DNA of 32,153 nt from Ophiothrix spiculata (Eukaryota; Echinodermata; Ophiuroidea; Amphilepidida; Ophiotrichidae). Position numbers and translations under genes: made by a program. The notes under the pieces are model-generated. The model was not told the origin of the DNA and made no database searches. It saw only the letters and a program-made list of their open reading frames with translations. The stretch is from NCBI GenBank assembly GCA_000969725.1, contig JXSR01S005435.1; one strand, given 5' to 3'. This document shows positions 1-15,100 of this stretch, one piece after another; positions within the stretch are counted from its first letter, which is position 1; every line of letters begins with the position of its first letter.

Positions 1-147
1 TTCCAATCATCCCTGGAGAAAAGTTTCAGTTACTTGAAGGGAACTTAATTATATCATCTATGCAATTAGAAGATGGAGGACATTATGTGTGTGAAGCAAA
101 AAATGAATTAAAAACAGCAACTGCAAACCGATATGTGATGGTTAGAC
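1..147 (+). CDS. Dscam: Dscam exon, second half of Ig3 (5' end outside window)
   Basis: The frame starting at base 3 is open and reads the C-terminal half of an Ig domain: a strand resembling NLIISSMQLED, then GGHYVCEA with the F-strand Cys codon at 90-92, and a closing beta strand ending YVMVR. The exon ends in phase 1 at AC|GTAAGT. The left edge is cut by the window, so the B-strand Cys and Trp of this domain are not seen. The number Ig3 is inferred from the domain count downstream. The fly gene also splits Ig3 over two exons, its first half being the variable exon 6 cluster, which here would lie to the left. Confidence 0.85.
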
Positions 148-3100
148 GTAAGTTAATATTCCATTTTAAATAAATACATAAAGACCTCAAGTCATCAATT
201 TTTCTATAGTCAGTACCTACTAATTTGCAGAAATAGCTTTGTTAAGGGATCCTCTCCAAATTGTCCCTTTGAAATCAAAGGGACCCGTTAAGCCCCCTTT
301 AAACATAATCCCTTAGGAATGTAATGTAATCCTTTATATTTTAACTTGAAAATTATGGAATCCCTTCTTTCAGACTCCCCGATATCCCTGTAGAATTATA
401 GATCAAGAGAATTTCCATTTTCTTTTTAACAATCAAAAATAAGTTTAATGGGAGCTTAAAGGGATCTTAAATTCAAAGGGACAATTTTAAGAGGATACCT
501 TAACACACTTAAGATAAATTGAGTGTTTGGGAGTGTGGACGCATGTAGGGACTGGGATGTGTGGAGTGTGTATGATTAATTAACTAATGAGGTTTATTCA
601 GATAAACTCATAACATCATTCGTTTTCAACTAGTACCTCAATTTTCAAATTTGTAAAGGACCGCTTCAAACCTCAACCGGCGATTATCTGACCGGTTTGT
701 TATTGTTTATTCCGTTTGAACTGGTCAGAAACGCCCAGATTCGGCAGCAATCGCCGGTTGAGTTTTGAAGTGGCTCCTAAATAGGTGTTTAATACAATGC
801 ACGGGAATGTTTCGCACTAATACAATTCAATACGTGAATAAAGCATAAATGTGATGGCTCACCCCGAAAAGAGTGACTTTGCAAATGATATCAATTTTGA
901 TTTTATCATTTCATCTGTTAGAGCATTCACTAAGCTTTAAAATGACACCTTACTTGTTGAAATTGATCAAGGTGATCATATTTTACAACAGAAAATTTGC
1001 TGGAAATTCTTATTATTTTCTTTATTTATTGCTGCCTATTTTCATCAGTTTCTCGAAAAGTGTTCTGTCGCAAAGCCCCCTTTTCGGGATGAGTCATCAC
1101 AAATGATAGACTGTGTTCGAAATCAATTGGTATACTTTACATTTAAATGAATTGTACAGGATTTCCCTCTAGTCTGAGAGGACATTGATAGCTCTCCAGG
1201 ATAATTTTGTTAGAAGTTTTAAGATCTGTGTTCATACATAGGTTACACAATGCATAGCCTAATGACAATCTGTTTTGTAATTTTCTAAATTTGTTTCACA
1301 TAAACTGTTTAATCTTTTTCTTCGTATTACGTAAGTGACAAGTGTAGCAGAAAGTTCATTTTGTTATCTTAGCATATATTCGAGTATATTGAATACTTTA
1401 CTATATGGATGTGTCGACTTTGCTATGGCCTTAAAATTAATCTCTAGATCAAACTCATGCTTGGTTCATCTTGTCATATAATTTCTCTTTCACAGAACCG
1501 TTGTCAGTGTACTTTTATCCACAAAAGCGTTACGTAGATGTTGGTGCCTTCGCCTTGTTTAACTGCTCTGTCGAAGGCTATCCCATAGACTCTGTACGAT
1601 GGTACAAGGACGCCATGCCTCTGGATCAGGACAAGAGGGTGACTGTGTATGAGAATGGTACTATGGTTGTGGCGGGAATGAGACGCGACGACAAAGGGAT
1701 GTATCAATGTGTGGCAAGCAACGCTTGGGAAACGCAAGAAGCCACAATGCAGTTGTCATTAGGAGGTAATGTTCTTGACCTTTGACCATTAAAACAGCAT
1801 TCCAAATGATAAGTTTAAAAAATATTTAATTTCATCTTATAAGTTTTCCAGTTTTCCAAATAGTCCTTCTTATTCACCAAAGCTATTTTCTTAGAGGCAT
1901 TATAAGAAAATACACAAGTAATTATCAAAAGAAATTTTCCTTTGTATTATCCTTGATTAACTTTTATTAACCTGATTTAACTCAAACATACGGTTATTTT
2001 GCTGTATCCCGAGACAATCATCCTCTTATATTTATTGCTGATATCAAGTAATGCATGTGTGTGCCCCATCATTGAGTTGATCAATGTTAAAGTCGCCCAT
2101 AAAAAGATATAATACATAAATTGCGAATATTTCGTATTGTAATCTGATTTGATTTCAACATATAGAGTATACCCTGTCCATCTTACCATACTGCTGCCAT
2201 TTTAGAGCAAAATAATTCAGCAGGTAATTCCGAAGGTATTTAGAAGACAATTCAGGTTCAGAATGTAAGCACATTATTGAATTGTTTTGTTTACCATATT
2301 TACATCATAATCAAGAACAAAACCGTCAAGAAAAACTTTTAATTTTTTTTTTGTTACTGATGTGTTTTAGTTGCCGTTTAAAGTTTGGTCAGGAAAACTT
2401 CGACTAGACAATTTTCTGCACACGAGCTGCTATAAAATATCACATTTCATCTCTGCTCTTGCAATTTGAATTGATTCCGGGTTATGTTCTGCTTGTTGAC
2501 ACGTTTTTGTTACTATTTTACGTAACCATATATATTATCGAGCTGGTTTAAGTTTAACAATATTGACTTTTATCGTGAACAAGCATAAACCTGTTACAAG
2601 TTATACACACTTCTGTGCAAATCAATTCCTATATGGCATCCATGGGTCAAAACCTTATCCTTTTTAAGTGCCCTTTTTCAGATCAGTATATTTTGATGCA
2701 ATTATAAGCGGTTAACAGCGTTTTGAAAATCTCGTTCGTTCAAATCACGTAAGGATGATACTCTTTTAATAGCAATTTTCGTAAGAGTTTTCTTAGAAAT
2801 TAACAAATTAACATCATCATTATCATCATCAACAACAACAACAGCAGCAGCAACAACAACATTAACAACCAGAACAACAAAACATCAACAACAACTTATA
2901 CAACAATTTAATTGAGGAATTGTGTACTGTCCAAGGATTATTTCTTTTTTGTGTAAACGCTATGTTACATTTTTAATAGCGTCCTAAATACCTGTTGTTG
3001 ATTTTAACAATTAGGCGCTGTCGTTTTCGGCTTTGAGTTACCCCAAAACTCTTTAACCGTAGCAATGATCAATACAACCGACACCAACAAACATCATCTT

Positions 3101-6100
3101 GCATTTATAAATGTCAGAAGTTATAAACAAATAGATTGCAATATTTTTTATTTTTATTTTTTGTATTTAAGAACTGAATAGTGGTGAAAAAGTGTTGCCG
3201 TATGTTAATATGTGGAATATATGTTATATTTTGTTTTCAGATGTTGATTAAAAGTGTAAAATATTAGTTATTTTAATTTGTGTTTGAAATGAAAACTATG
3301 CGTTCTAGTTAAAAACTTTAACACTAATTCTTGTAGTATGGAAAATCCTTATTTAATGATAAATATTTCTGACGCACAAATTGGCTTGATGTGAAATGGT
3401 ATGATTTATGATTACGGTGTTTTAATTCAATTATTGATAATCTTGTAGTTCATGACCAAATATTGATAAATAATATTCCATCTAAATTACTAGTACCATT
3501 TAATGCATCAAAATCGATATCATCTTAACGTATTTAAATGATAAATGTAATAGATAGATAGGATAGAATAAGTGCTTCCTATACATCTCTCTGTAGGTCA
3601 TGACCAGGTGTCCATTTGTAAATCAATGTTGTTGATTAAAATTAGTTGAAGCCAAAACGTAGGTGTTGACCGCAATGTCGATGCGATGTCAATATTATTG
3701 ACATGGTGGCTTTGGCACTTCGATATTAGAACTTAAGTGAAATTTGCTGACTTTGGCTTCCATGCCTGCTATATAAAGGAGGAAACAGTATGCGCAAATA
3801 TAAATCATAGATACATTTGCCGAAATGTTCTCGTTACTCAAAAGTGAAACAGCCAGGTTCTTATTTGCGTTTTAGTTTTCATATCATGATTCTCAACTAT
3901 AAACACTCCAATCCTAAAAAAGTGTACAAAATCCATTTCTAATGTTATAGTGAACGATTCAAACTATTAAGAAAATATACTAAAACTCACTTTCATACGT
4001 CAAAGGTGAAAATTATGAAACGAATGAAAAGTATTGTTATGATCTTAGCTGAACTTTCAATGCCCCTTACCTAATCGCCAGCAACCAAAATACATGACTG
4101 AACAATATTTGAAATCCCTTATTCTTATGAGTTGTGTTAAAAAGAAGGAAAAAAATCAGTGTTTGTTTAATTTCTGATCCAAAAGTCCTTTAAATATATA
4201 TGTTTATACAATAGCAATAAGAAATAGATGTAATATAAAATGTAAACCTCTCAGCATATTGCAATGGTACCAATCTGATCGGTAAACTTCCTGTCCAAAA
4301 AAAAAGTGTATTTATCAATTATATTTAAACCTCTAGAAAGTGTCCTTGTCAATTATGTTTCAGCCCGAAGTATGCTTATTTTGTGGGTGAAGTTGCCTTT
4401 GGCCTTATGGTATATCAAACAAATATCTTAATGTTAAAGCAGTTGCAGATTGTACCATTTTTATTTCAGTTTTATTTTTACATAAGATTATATACAAAAC
4501 AAAGAAATAATTAAAAACAAATTTTAAAAGACAAATGTTATGGGGGATGTGATCAAAAAGCCAAGAAGGTAATCAGAGGTAATCACAACCCGAAAACTTA
4601 AAATAACACATATAAATAAACAAAAAGATTTACAAGAATATACTGCATTTTAATTTAAAGTTTTAGTTGTTTTTTTACAATAATAAACTTTTCGATTATC
4701 GATTGGTGTAAAACCAATGACACATTCTTCCCATTGAAACATCTTTCAAATTGGGTATATATGAATTAAATATTATTACATTTGTTGCAGTTACCCTTAA
4801 AATTACGATCGTAACTTAAAATATTGGTATGTAACTATATTGTACAGCGTATCTAAAATAGTTGGTTTGAATATGTCAATTTGAAATAAATTAAAGTTTG
4901 AATGTTTAATACCGGCGTATGACGGGAAATTTACCAAAGTACAATATTATTTTTTGTAATTATCCACCTTATGAATTGGCCTTATAAGGTCCAAGTTGTT
5001 ATTTTTATCTAAAATGATTTAAGAAATGAAAAATTTGTCATTGGCAGAAGACGCTACTGTCCAGGAATTGTGCATTGGCAAAATGTAATAAAGTTTCCAG
5101 AGGAGCTAAGTAATCCTAGCTTTATATCCTCTTGCTTAATATACTGTAACCCTACAGGCAAACGCTCTACATATGCCATAATAAACAGCTCAACAATCTA
5201 TTTATAAACGAAACCTGCGGACTATATTCTATTATTCCAGTCGTTTTTGTTATGACGAGGTAGCCCCACTAGCATATTGACACTAGTTCTTTAGAGGGAA
5301 AAAGTTCAGATCGAAACAGCTTTAAGCTGGTCTATACTTGGCAAACTGAAACCAATTTAGGTCCGTGGTTAGCGATTTACAGACTTTACAGTCTGTATTT
5401 AATGGAGTAGTTCTGGTCGATTTAGTGCAATGCAAAAATCAATTTTGGAGGTGTGAGGTTTTGAGGATATATTCTCTCACATGAAAAAGGTGTGTTCATA
5501 TTGATTGCGTCAAATCATATACCAATTTGCACTAAAATGCCTCTAAAATAAAAGTTCTAAACTTTGCATGTGTTTTTTCCCCTCAAAATAGTCATCACTA
5601 GAGCAATTTTTGATATGTTTTTCTTTAAACAAAAGTATCATGATTCATATTTTTTATATATATTATACATTGTTAATGTATGGACACAAAATACGGCATA
5701 CCCACAATACACCATAAGTCATAATGCAACAACCTCATTGTGTTGATGCTATTCTGATCGCTTTGCAAGATTTCTTGAGAATTTTTATAAGGACAAACAA
5801 TAGTCACTCTGGCAGTGTAAATGTATTTACCATTAACGTCTCAACATTAAAAAGAACCAATACGTTATATTTTATTTCCCATAAAAATAGTAATTCCGGG
5901 ATTATTATGACTTGAATGATTAGATATATTGAAATATTCATTTCGGGATGAAAAAATAAGTAAAATGCAACTTTAACATAAAACTAGGTTCTTGAAAGAG
6001 TCTTTTTAGTTTAATGCGCGTAAATATTGTAAATGAACAGACGACTGCTTCATTTAGCCATAGGCCAAACCAAAATGAAACGCTTAATTGGATTGGTTAG

Positions 6101-9100
6101 ATATAAATCTGCTTTGGTGTTGTGATTAGGACTGACTAATGAAATTTTCTGTTAGTTACAGCCAGGAGGTAGCTATTGGATTCTCGAGTCTATCAATCAC
6201 ATTGAACGGAAAATCTGGTTCGGTGTAAAAGCTGCTCACGTAATTAGTTTGATCAATAAAACCCCCATTTAATACTACATTTGGTTACGCGAAATATAGA
6301 GTTTTTGAGATTGCGTACTTTGAGATTACATTAAACTAGAATTGAATAGAACAATAAAAAGCGCGTAGTGCTCCAGATGTCAAACCATAAGTCATTATCA
6401 TTAATCTTTGGCTTACGAGTGTTTTTATTTTCGATTTGTAAATCAAGGCATTGATACGATATACTGCATTCAAAATGGGTTGAGCTCTGTTTGGAACTGC
6501 ATAGGAATTAAACAATATATTGTACTCATGGAATTTGTCTGAAATGTTTTATCTTGAAAATGGAATTTACCTTGAGTAATAAATGGAAAGGATACCATTG
6601 CATATTATTAATGATGTATTTTGCAAAGAAGATATATTGTATTGATGAGACTACTACACCGAACCTTTCTGGAATGCAAGGTAAATATTTAGATATTTGG
6701 AATATTTACTTTCAATTTGGTAATGGAAAGCACCAATATTACTTTTACTCTTTTGCATCTTAAGTGTTTTACCCGAACATAAGTCGGAAAATTTCAAACT
6801 CATGCAAATTATAATATGTTTTTAAAGTTCGTTTGCAGACTATTGAATCCCTCATGTGATTTTATTCTAAAGAAACTCCATAATAGCATACAGCACTATA
6901 AAACGTCTGTGAAGGCTGTAGCAATTACTAGGGTTGATAATGATGGAAAGCTGTAAATAAATGCGCATAAAACGGTGAGGTTGATTTTGATGAAATAAAA
7001 GCCGAAAGTTAAAAATGTGTTATAAATGCATTTTGATAAGGCGGTGTTTTAATTTTTAAATATGTGTGCAATGCAATAACGCAATACAAATAAACACTTT
7101 ATGGTACGCCATTTGAAAAAATAAAATAAAGGAGCAATGAGAAAAAATAATTACATTCAAATATAAATATATAAAAACAAAACTATAATCTGATTTATAC
7201 ATACAAGAAACTGTAAAATATACTGTTAGTTTTCTCCTATTTGTTCATACAATACGAAAAAATATTAATGGTTTGTATTCGTATCGCACGAGACTGAATC
7301 AGTTATTACACATGAATTTTTATAGTAAAACCGCGCGCGCTTTGTCATGCAGCTATATCATGTTCCAAAGAAGACAACATGGACTTATAAAATAGCCGAA
7401 TGATGCTCTTTTTTGTATCATATAGTATAGAGGATTGTGTATCATGTTGAACTTATGCAATATAGAGATATCCTTTTCAGCTATTGATCATTGAAATCTC
7501 CAATATTCCAATATTACATAATTTTCAACGATGGCGCATGTATGTAACACGCTGTTTTTTGAAGTTAGGTCAGTAAAGATACTATCGTCGGATAGAGACT
7601 AGTTGTTTCGTGTATTTGGTCATTGAAATACATGTAATCGATTACCAAACCAGTTTACGTTATTAATACATAATTCGCACGGTACGGTGATGTGTGACAT
7701 GGTCTTAAGCTATATATCTCTATGAACGTTTTGTGTGTGTGTGTTCATCGCAACATTGGATGGTGCGGGAGGGAGGTCCTGAGACAGAGAGGGAGATAAA
7801 CTGCATCCTCAAAAACTTTGCCCACACACCCTATTGCACTCATGACTATTTTATTGTCATTAAAGTGTCCCAAGTATTTTCGGCCAAGATTGTAGTTGGA
7901 CATATCAAAGAGACCTACATACACATCAATTGTTAATTTGCTTTTTCTACTTATCATAGTTTATTAAGGGGATATTTTGGTTCTCAACTTATATTTATGC
8001 ATTTATGTTTTGAGCATTCCTTCAATTTAGCTAAATAATTGAAATTTAAAAAAATTCTTATTACAGCCGCACAACCAACCATTCTAGATCATTTTGGCAA
8101 CAGTACCCTTCAACCCGGACCTACATTGTATCTATCATGTATTGTGGCTGGCAACCCGCTTCCAGTAGTAGAATGGTATCGTGACGGAGTGCCTATTACA
8201 CCAAGTAAACGTTATGTTACAAGTGACGTCATCAATGGCGATGGTGATGTTGTAAGTCATTTGAATATCAGTGGCTTAAGAACTTTAGATGGAGGAATAT
8301 ACAGATGTGAAGCCTCGAGTTTGATTGGAGGCACTTTTCATGAAGATAAAATCAATGTAATAGGTAAGGGTCAAACGTATGTAAAAAGAGTATTGATTTT
8401 AGCATCCGAATCTGTTTACTGTTAGTAACGTAAACCGGGGTGACTTTGAACGCCGGGGTGACTTTGAACACTTTGAGTTGGACAAATTAATCAGCCATTA
8501 TCTGATTTATCCTTGATGATATATTTTTTTAAAATTAATGATTGGAAAGAGGATACTATAAGCAATGTTACATCTTAGAGACACTACCATAGGTGTTGCC
8601 AATTGTTTGTTATAGCCTTAGAAATGTGTTGCCAAATTTATGGCAATTTTAATAGGATGGAAAAATCTCAATGGTTACCATAGTAACACTGATCCAATGA
8701 AATAAAAATTAATATGGACGGATCAGAAATATAATAGTTTACAATAATGAATGAAAATAATTTTGTAAATTTCTTTCTTATTCTCTATATTGAAAAAAAA
8801 CGATCATGGGGTGACTTTGAACGCCTATATCTCCCATACAAATACATGCATTTAGCAAGGTTACCAGTACCCTTGATGGTGCTTACAGATTTTCAAGTCT
8901 GGGGCGTTGTGTTTGCATTATCACCCATTTTTGTATTTTTATGATCAAATTTTTTTTATTTCTGTGGGATAATGACATTTTCTAGTTCTTGGAATGTCTT
9001 TATCTCACATTGTTCCAGGAAAACTGTGTCCCGTTCAAAGTCACTACATGCCGGGGTGACTTTGAACAGTACTTAAAAATGTAAAAATATATATTTTACA

Positions 9101-12100
9101 TAACAGCTAGTTCTACAAAAATGTAACATGAGAAAGACCATACCCCAGGAGGTATTTTGAAAGCAAAATATCAGAATGTTTCTATGTTGAAAATAAAAAA
9201 AATGGCAAAATCTGAAAAAAGCGTTCAAAGTCACCCCGGTTTACGGTACCTTTGAAGTTCATCATCTAACAAACATGGAGAACATAAAGCTTTCTTATAA
9301 CCGGGCCTGATCTGTAGACTAAATTGATAGGGTAATATTTTTCATATACTGTAGATTTTTATTTCTCGCTTGGATTTAGCGCCTTGCATACTTGTTGCAG
9401 GGTAAAAATACATATTAGTGTTTTTTTTTTGAATATTTTCATCGTTAGTTCTGAAACAAGCTTTCTATCTGCATCCAAATAAGTCAATGACAACAACAAA
9501 CAGCTATAAATAGATAGATATTGCTACTAATTTTATTAATATACGACGATTATAAAGATCCGTTTCTCTTGTACTATTGAAAAGATAGATACAGAATAGT
9601 ACTTATTAGAAATACAATGCAAAATAATGATAGGAGATATGGGGTAATTACCTCACTCCCATTTCATGCGATAGCAAAACTTTTTGTCACTTCCGCATAT
9701 GGAGGGAATGTATACCGCCATAAATCATCAATTTACATTACCTTTATATTTTCAGGTCCTCCACATGTACGTCCTCTTGCAAATATCACAGCCATAGCCG
9801 AAACTACTTTATATATTGACTGTCACGTGGTAGGTTATCCCATTCAAACAATCACGTGGTACAAAGGTGAAATTCCACTGCCATCTAACATCCGTCAGAG
9901 TGTGTTTAGCAATGGGACTTTATTAATACGCAATGTTGAACCAGGGAGAGATGAAGGCAAATATCGGTGTGTAGCTTCCAATAGACAAGGTCAGAGGTCA
10001 TCACAACAGATGAACCTTGCGGTGAGAAGTAAGTTGGAGGGAAAAATCATATTATCAAACAAAAGTTGATAAATGAAATGACATCCTTTAAATTAACTGC
10101 AATACTAAGATAAAAGACTTGAATCACTAACATCCTGGGTGATATAAAGTGGAAATACTATGATACCATTGCAATGTAATACAACATATTTTTTAGATTC
10201 CAGGATTTCCATTTATCATTGATGACCTTAATCGAAATTTTCATGTAGTAACATTAGTTTGACCTGTCACTTCTTTCATCATTGGTGTTTTTAAATCAAA
10301 TTATTTCAATTTAAAACAATACATGATAGATACAATTGTGATTATTGTTTACAAATATAGATTTTTTCTGAACTTTTTTTCATCAAAATTTAAAATCAGT
10401 TGTAACTTCCTATAAAAGTTCGATAATAATGTAGTTATATTAATCATATGACCTCAAAACAAAAACAAATTAGGTTATATTTTTGCTAAAGTTAAATTAG
10501 ATTGCAAACACGCTCTAGCCATTTTACCTGCGGTAGACATTTGTGCTGTAAACAATCAAGTGACCTTCAAAGTTTGCCTCAAACAAACTTACAGGACACA
10601 ACTGATGGATTTCTACAAGAAAAAAGAAACCTTTGAATATATTTGTATCATTTACATTTTGAAAATCCTAGTTTCCTCCTAACAATAGTCACTGATCTCT
10701 TTATCTGTTTTCATTCTAGCTCTCATCTTTTCTTTTTATTCACTAATTTTGTTCATTTATAAGCAAACAGTGATTTCCTTTCAAATTGGCTGTACTGTTA
10801 GTTTTACCAGGGATGAAAGTCTATAATAACAGTCATTTGTAACCTTCACTTCTATTTAAACACAAAGTGATAATTGACACAGGAAAGATATAGCTACGAT
10901 TTGGTTGGAATGTTCTATATATAACAAACATATATAAAACACAATTGTTTTTAGACTGATATCGATACCAAACGCTTATACAATTCTTTTTGGCTGTAAA
11001 CTTCATAATGAAAATGAACCTCCAGTTGCATCCACTTCAATACAAGTTAAACGTCACTAACTGGAAAATGCTATTAATTATTCTATTAAAGAACTCATTT
11101 CTACCCCTCTACTCAGAAAAACAAAAATGTTCTCGTCTAGATTTTTTCTTATATCTAAACGCTTTTCCCTCTATTTCTTTTGTTTTACATAACTTGTCGT
11201 ATTTTGTCTGCTCATTACAGTATATAATTTCGGCAAGCAAAAACAGTTTCTCTAATTTATCGTTATCTCTGCCATTCTGCTCTCATTTTCTTTCTCCTTC
11301 TTTTTTAACCATTTTGTTTACAAATGTATGTCCATTTCTGGGCAATTAGCAATTATCATTCCGTAGCTTTTAAGTGGTTTGTACTGTTTGTTTTACTGGA
11401 GGTTAAAATCAATAATGAAAATCAATTTGCAACATCAAACTAAACACACAATGAGGCTCTAAACAGGATAGGTCAAAGGGATGATGTGGGCTAGTTGAAT
11501 GTAAGAAAGCAATGAGGAGTCCAAAATAAATGATTTAGCTTTAACGAAACTGATATCAGTGACAGATCAAAGTTATACATTTTTAGAAGATGCACCTGAT
11601 TTCTTTTATCTTTTGTTTTTCTTATATTGTAGTTTTGCTAATAATAGAGTCATTTAGTATGTGTTCCTAAACAGAAATGATTTAATAAAAAACAAACATA
11701 ACGGGTAGGTCTTTCAGGGTTGTTTTCTCTCCAAATTTATCTTTCTCTCTCTGTTACTTTTTTATTCCTTTCATTCCTTTTCATTATTTTCATTCTTCTT
11801 GTTGTATTGCTTTCACATATCATTATACTTTTCCCCTCCTCACCTTCCTTCCCAACCTCCACCCATCTTCCATGGACTGGGGCAACTAGTCGTCCTCCTG
11901 CAAGCTTTTTATCTTCTGAAAATGATTTTTTTCTCATTTGGAACTTGTCATCCTTCTGATCAAAGTTTACCTCGGGTCCCAGCTATGCTGTTGCTGTTGC
12001 TGTTACAATGTTACTCATCCGCCCTTTTTTTGTCATTTCTCTTTTCAATGTAAGAAACGTATACGTACTTAGATCTCTTCAAGGTTCAAGGTTCAAGGTT

Positions 12101-15100
12101 TTATTTCCCATAAGACATACAATGTCAAAATAAAGATCTCTTCTAAAAACAGAAGATGATGTTCAAGCAATAAAACTATTATATAAAGTACGTAGGAAAA
12201 AAATGGTCGGTACAATTTTTGCAAGTAACAGTTATATTAAAGGTAGCTATCACCTTTTACCTGATATATATAATTGCAATTATTGATATTTAGTTTCCGT
12301 TTGCTGATCAATAACAATGTTATAATTGAACAACTACAAGGCTTTTAATTGACTGATTTCTCATTACGAAACCCGTATCAATATTCAGAAACTAGTGCCT
12401 CAGTAGTAGTATTTGACACACATCAAAACAACCTAATTAATGCTCTTAAAATTTAAATTTCCACTTTTAAGTACATAAAAAGAAGCTAATTAGGGTAATT
12501 GGTTTCCAGGAAAATCTATTTTTGAATAATAGTTTTAATGCTTAACGATGCAATATTTAAATGGTTCTTACTTGTATATTTTAAAAAATCTACACAATTA
12601 CATATAGTAACATAGTGTAAAGATAATTTATCAAAGTGGCGTCAATTTTGCTGATTAAATGAACATATAAGCCAACTATGCCATTATAAAAAATAATTGC
12701 CATAGTAAAATATTACACACTAGCAATGTATGTTTAATGACAAAAATGATCAGCTTTCTTAGGATAAAAATATTTCAAAAAGAGGGGCCTGTGGTGTATT
12801 TCAAAAACATTTTTGCAAATATTCTTAGATCAGCGATTTTAAGTAGCAAAGTACTAGTAATCGATTTGAGTTGCCATCTTCAGACAACTGATTCATATTC
12901 GGGACAAGCGCATTAAAAGGACATAGTTGGGCTAAAGTCAGAATTGTTTGTTACCAAGTTTGTGTCAATCTGAGTTTTGGTTTGATAGAGATAAAAACAA
13001 CCTATTAATACCAGACTATGGTAATCACCCGAGTAAAACGCGATTGAGATTCAGGATGTTCAAATAAGCCTTAACGATGTTGTTTGATATTGAAATTAAC
13101 AGTCACCATTATTATTGTTTGACTGAATGTTGGAAAAATATAATAAATGTAGCATATTTTGTGCAAACTGTGCTCAAAGTATATGATTAAAACATCAATT
13201 TCATCTAATTTATTTGATAGAAATGTACAAAATATATGCCTATAAATTATGGTTAACTCTTTCATGTAATTAAAACTGCCATGTTTCCTGTTTCAGTTCC
13301 ACCAGAAATTCAACCTATTCCTTCTAGAGAATTAAGGCAAGGGGAACGCACACAGCTTCTTTGCATCGTCTCTAGAGGTGACCTTCCTATCACAATAACA
13401 TGGCTTAAAGATGGGCAACCATTGCCACCAGGAATTGGAATAACAATTCATGGCCTTGCAGATTTTAGTAGTTCTCTGTCTATTATGGATGCATCCCCGG
13501 TGCATGATGGGAGTTATACATGTGAAGCTGTCAATCAAGTAGCAACTGTGAATTTGACAACTGATCTTGTAGTTTTAGGTAAGTTCAATTTTTTTTTTAC
13601 TTTTAAGACGAAGTAGAATTTTAAAAAAATACAATTTTTTGGATCTAGGTGATACAGTATATTGATATAAAGCAAATATTGATAACGTTATTTAGTACAT
13701 TAACTTAAACTTAACTCACTCGGTCACATTTAACCATTTGGTATAATATGTTACGAAGAAAGAAATATTTTTTTATCCAAATCAATAGCACATTAATTTC
13801 ATATCAGGATATAAAATGTTTTAAAAGAACAATATAGTGTGGAGTGCCAGGAAAGAAATCATTTTGAAAAATATATTTACCAGTTCAACAAGGTGTCAAT
13901 AGTAATTAATTCAATATAAAATTATTTTACCCCATCAACCTATAACAAGTTAATGACAAACATGTTAATTCTATAAATCGAATATTGTAACTTTATGAAA
14001 ACAAAACTAACATGATACTTTTAGGTCCACAAATTAACCAATTCCCATGAAATCATATTACTTACAGTAAAATGCAATTTGATTCTAAACAGAAACATCT
14101 CATTTAGCTGAACTACTTAAAAAAATAATGATAAATAATGTAACTACACTACCTAACTGTTAACCCTACTATAATAGTTGTTACAGTATAATTGAGTTAT
14201 GAATCAATTTTCATATCCCAAATGACATTTTCCTAATTTCAAAACATTCTAAATACAGAAAAAATTAATTCAAAATTATTTTACCCCATCAACTTTGAAC
14301 AAGTTAATGACAAACATGTTAATCCTATAAATCGAATATTGTAACTTTATGAAAACAAAACCAAAATGATACTTTAGGTCCACAACTTAACTAATTCCCA
14401 TGAAATCATGCTACTTACAGTAACATGCAATTTGATTCTAAACAGAAACATCTCATTTAGCTGAACTACTTCAAACAATAATAATAAGTAACTACACTAC
14501 CTAACTGTTAACCCTACTATAATAGTTTTTACCGTACAATTGAGTTATGAATCAATTTTCATATCCCAAATGACATTTTCCTCATTTCAAAGCATTCTAA
14601 ATACAGAGAAATTCAATTTGGTTTTGAATAAAAACATCTTCTCAAGCTGTATTACCTTTACTCTTATCAAAACAGTGCCTCCTAGATTTGTTGTGCCTCC
14701 TCAAGACAGTACGGTTGTTATGAATCAAACCATCCTCATTCCATGCCTAGCGGAAGGTAGACCTCAACCTCATGTGTTCTGGAAGAAAGCATCTGGGCCT
14801 GGGGCGTCGAATTTCCAGGATCTTCCTATTGATCAAAGATTCCAGGTAAGTTTCCTCGAGGGTTGAAGAAATAAAGTCACATCTGCAATGTATTTTGTTT
14901 GAAAATTGGTAAAGATGTAATATTTCGCGTATATTACTTATTTTCTTTTCATTTATAGTAGGAATAATTTCAGAAGAGTTAAATTTAGTAAGAATTTCAG
15001 CTCCCAATAGTTGTTTTAAGAGGGAATAGGATAAGACGATTATTTTTACATTTGGTCCATCTTTCAATTATAGGTAGTTTCAAGGTTAACATTATATTAA

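Larger units (their letters stand above)
148..1495 (+). other. Intron Ig3-Ig4 carrying three miniature elements
   Basis: GTAAGT donor at 148 and a CACAG acceptor at 1495 bound it. It holds three short inverted-repeat elements (246-499, 658-777, 851-1100), described separately. A G/T-rich stretch lies near 520-580. The remainder (about 1101-1495) is AT-rich DNA with nothing recognisable. Confidence 0.75.

Noticed and set aside
2811-2900. Possible polyamino-acid coding tract
   Set aside because: Trinucleotide microsatellite in the middle of an intron without flanking splice sites.
3768-3780. TATA-box-like CTATATAAAGG in the 6.3-kb intron
   Set aside because: No initiator, no downstream exon with coding sense and an AT-rich background; not enough for a promoter call.
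10990-12053. Phe/Ser/Leu-rich open frames that look like membrane proteins
   Set aside because: They are translations of pyrimidine-rich intron DNA; no splice or domain evidence.
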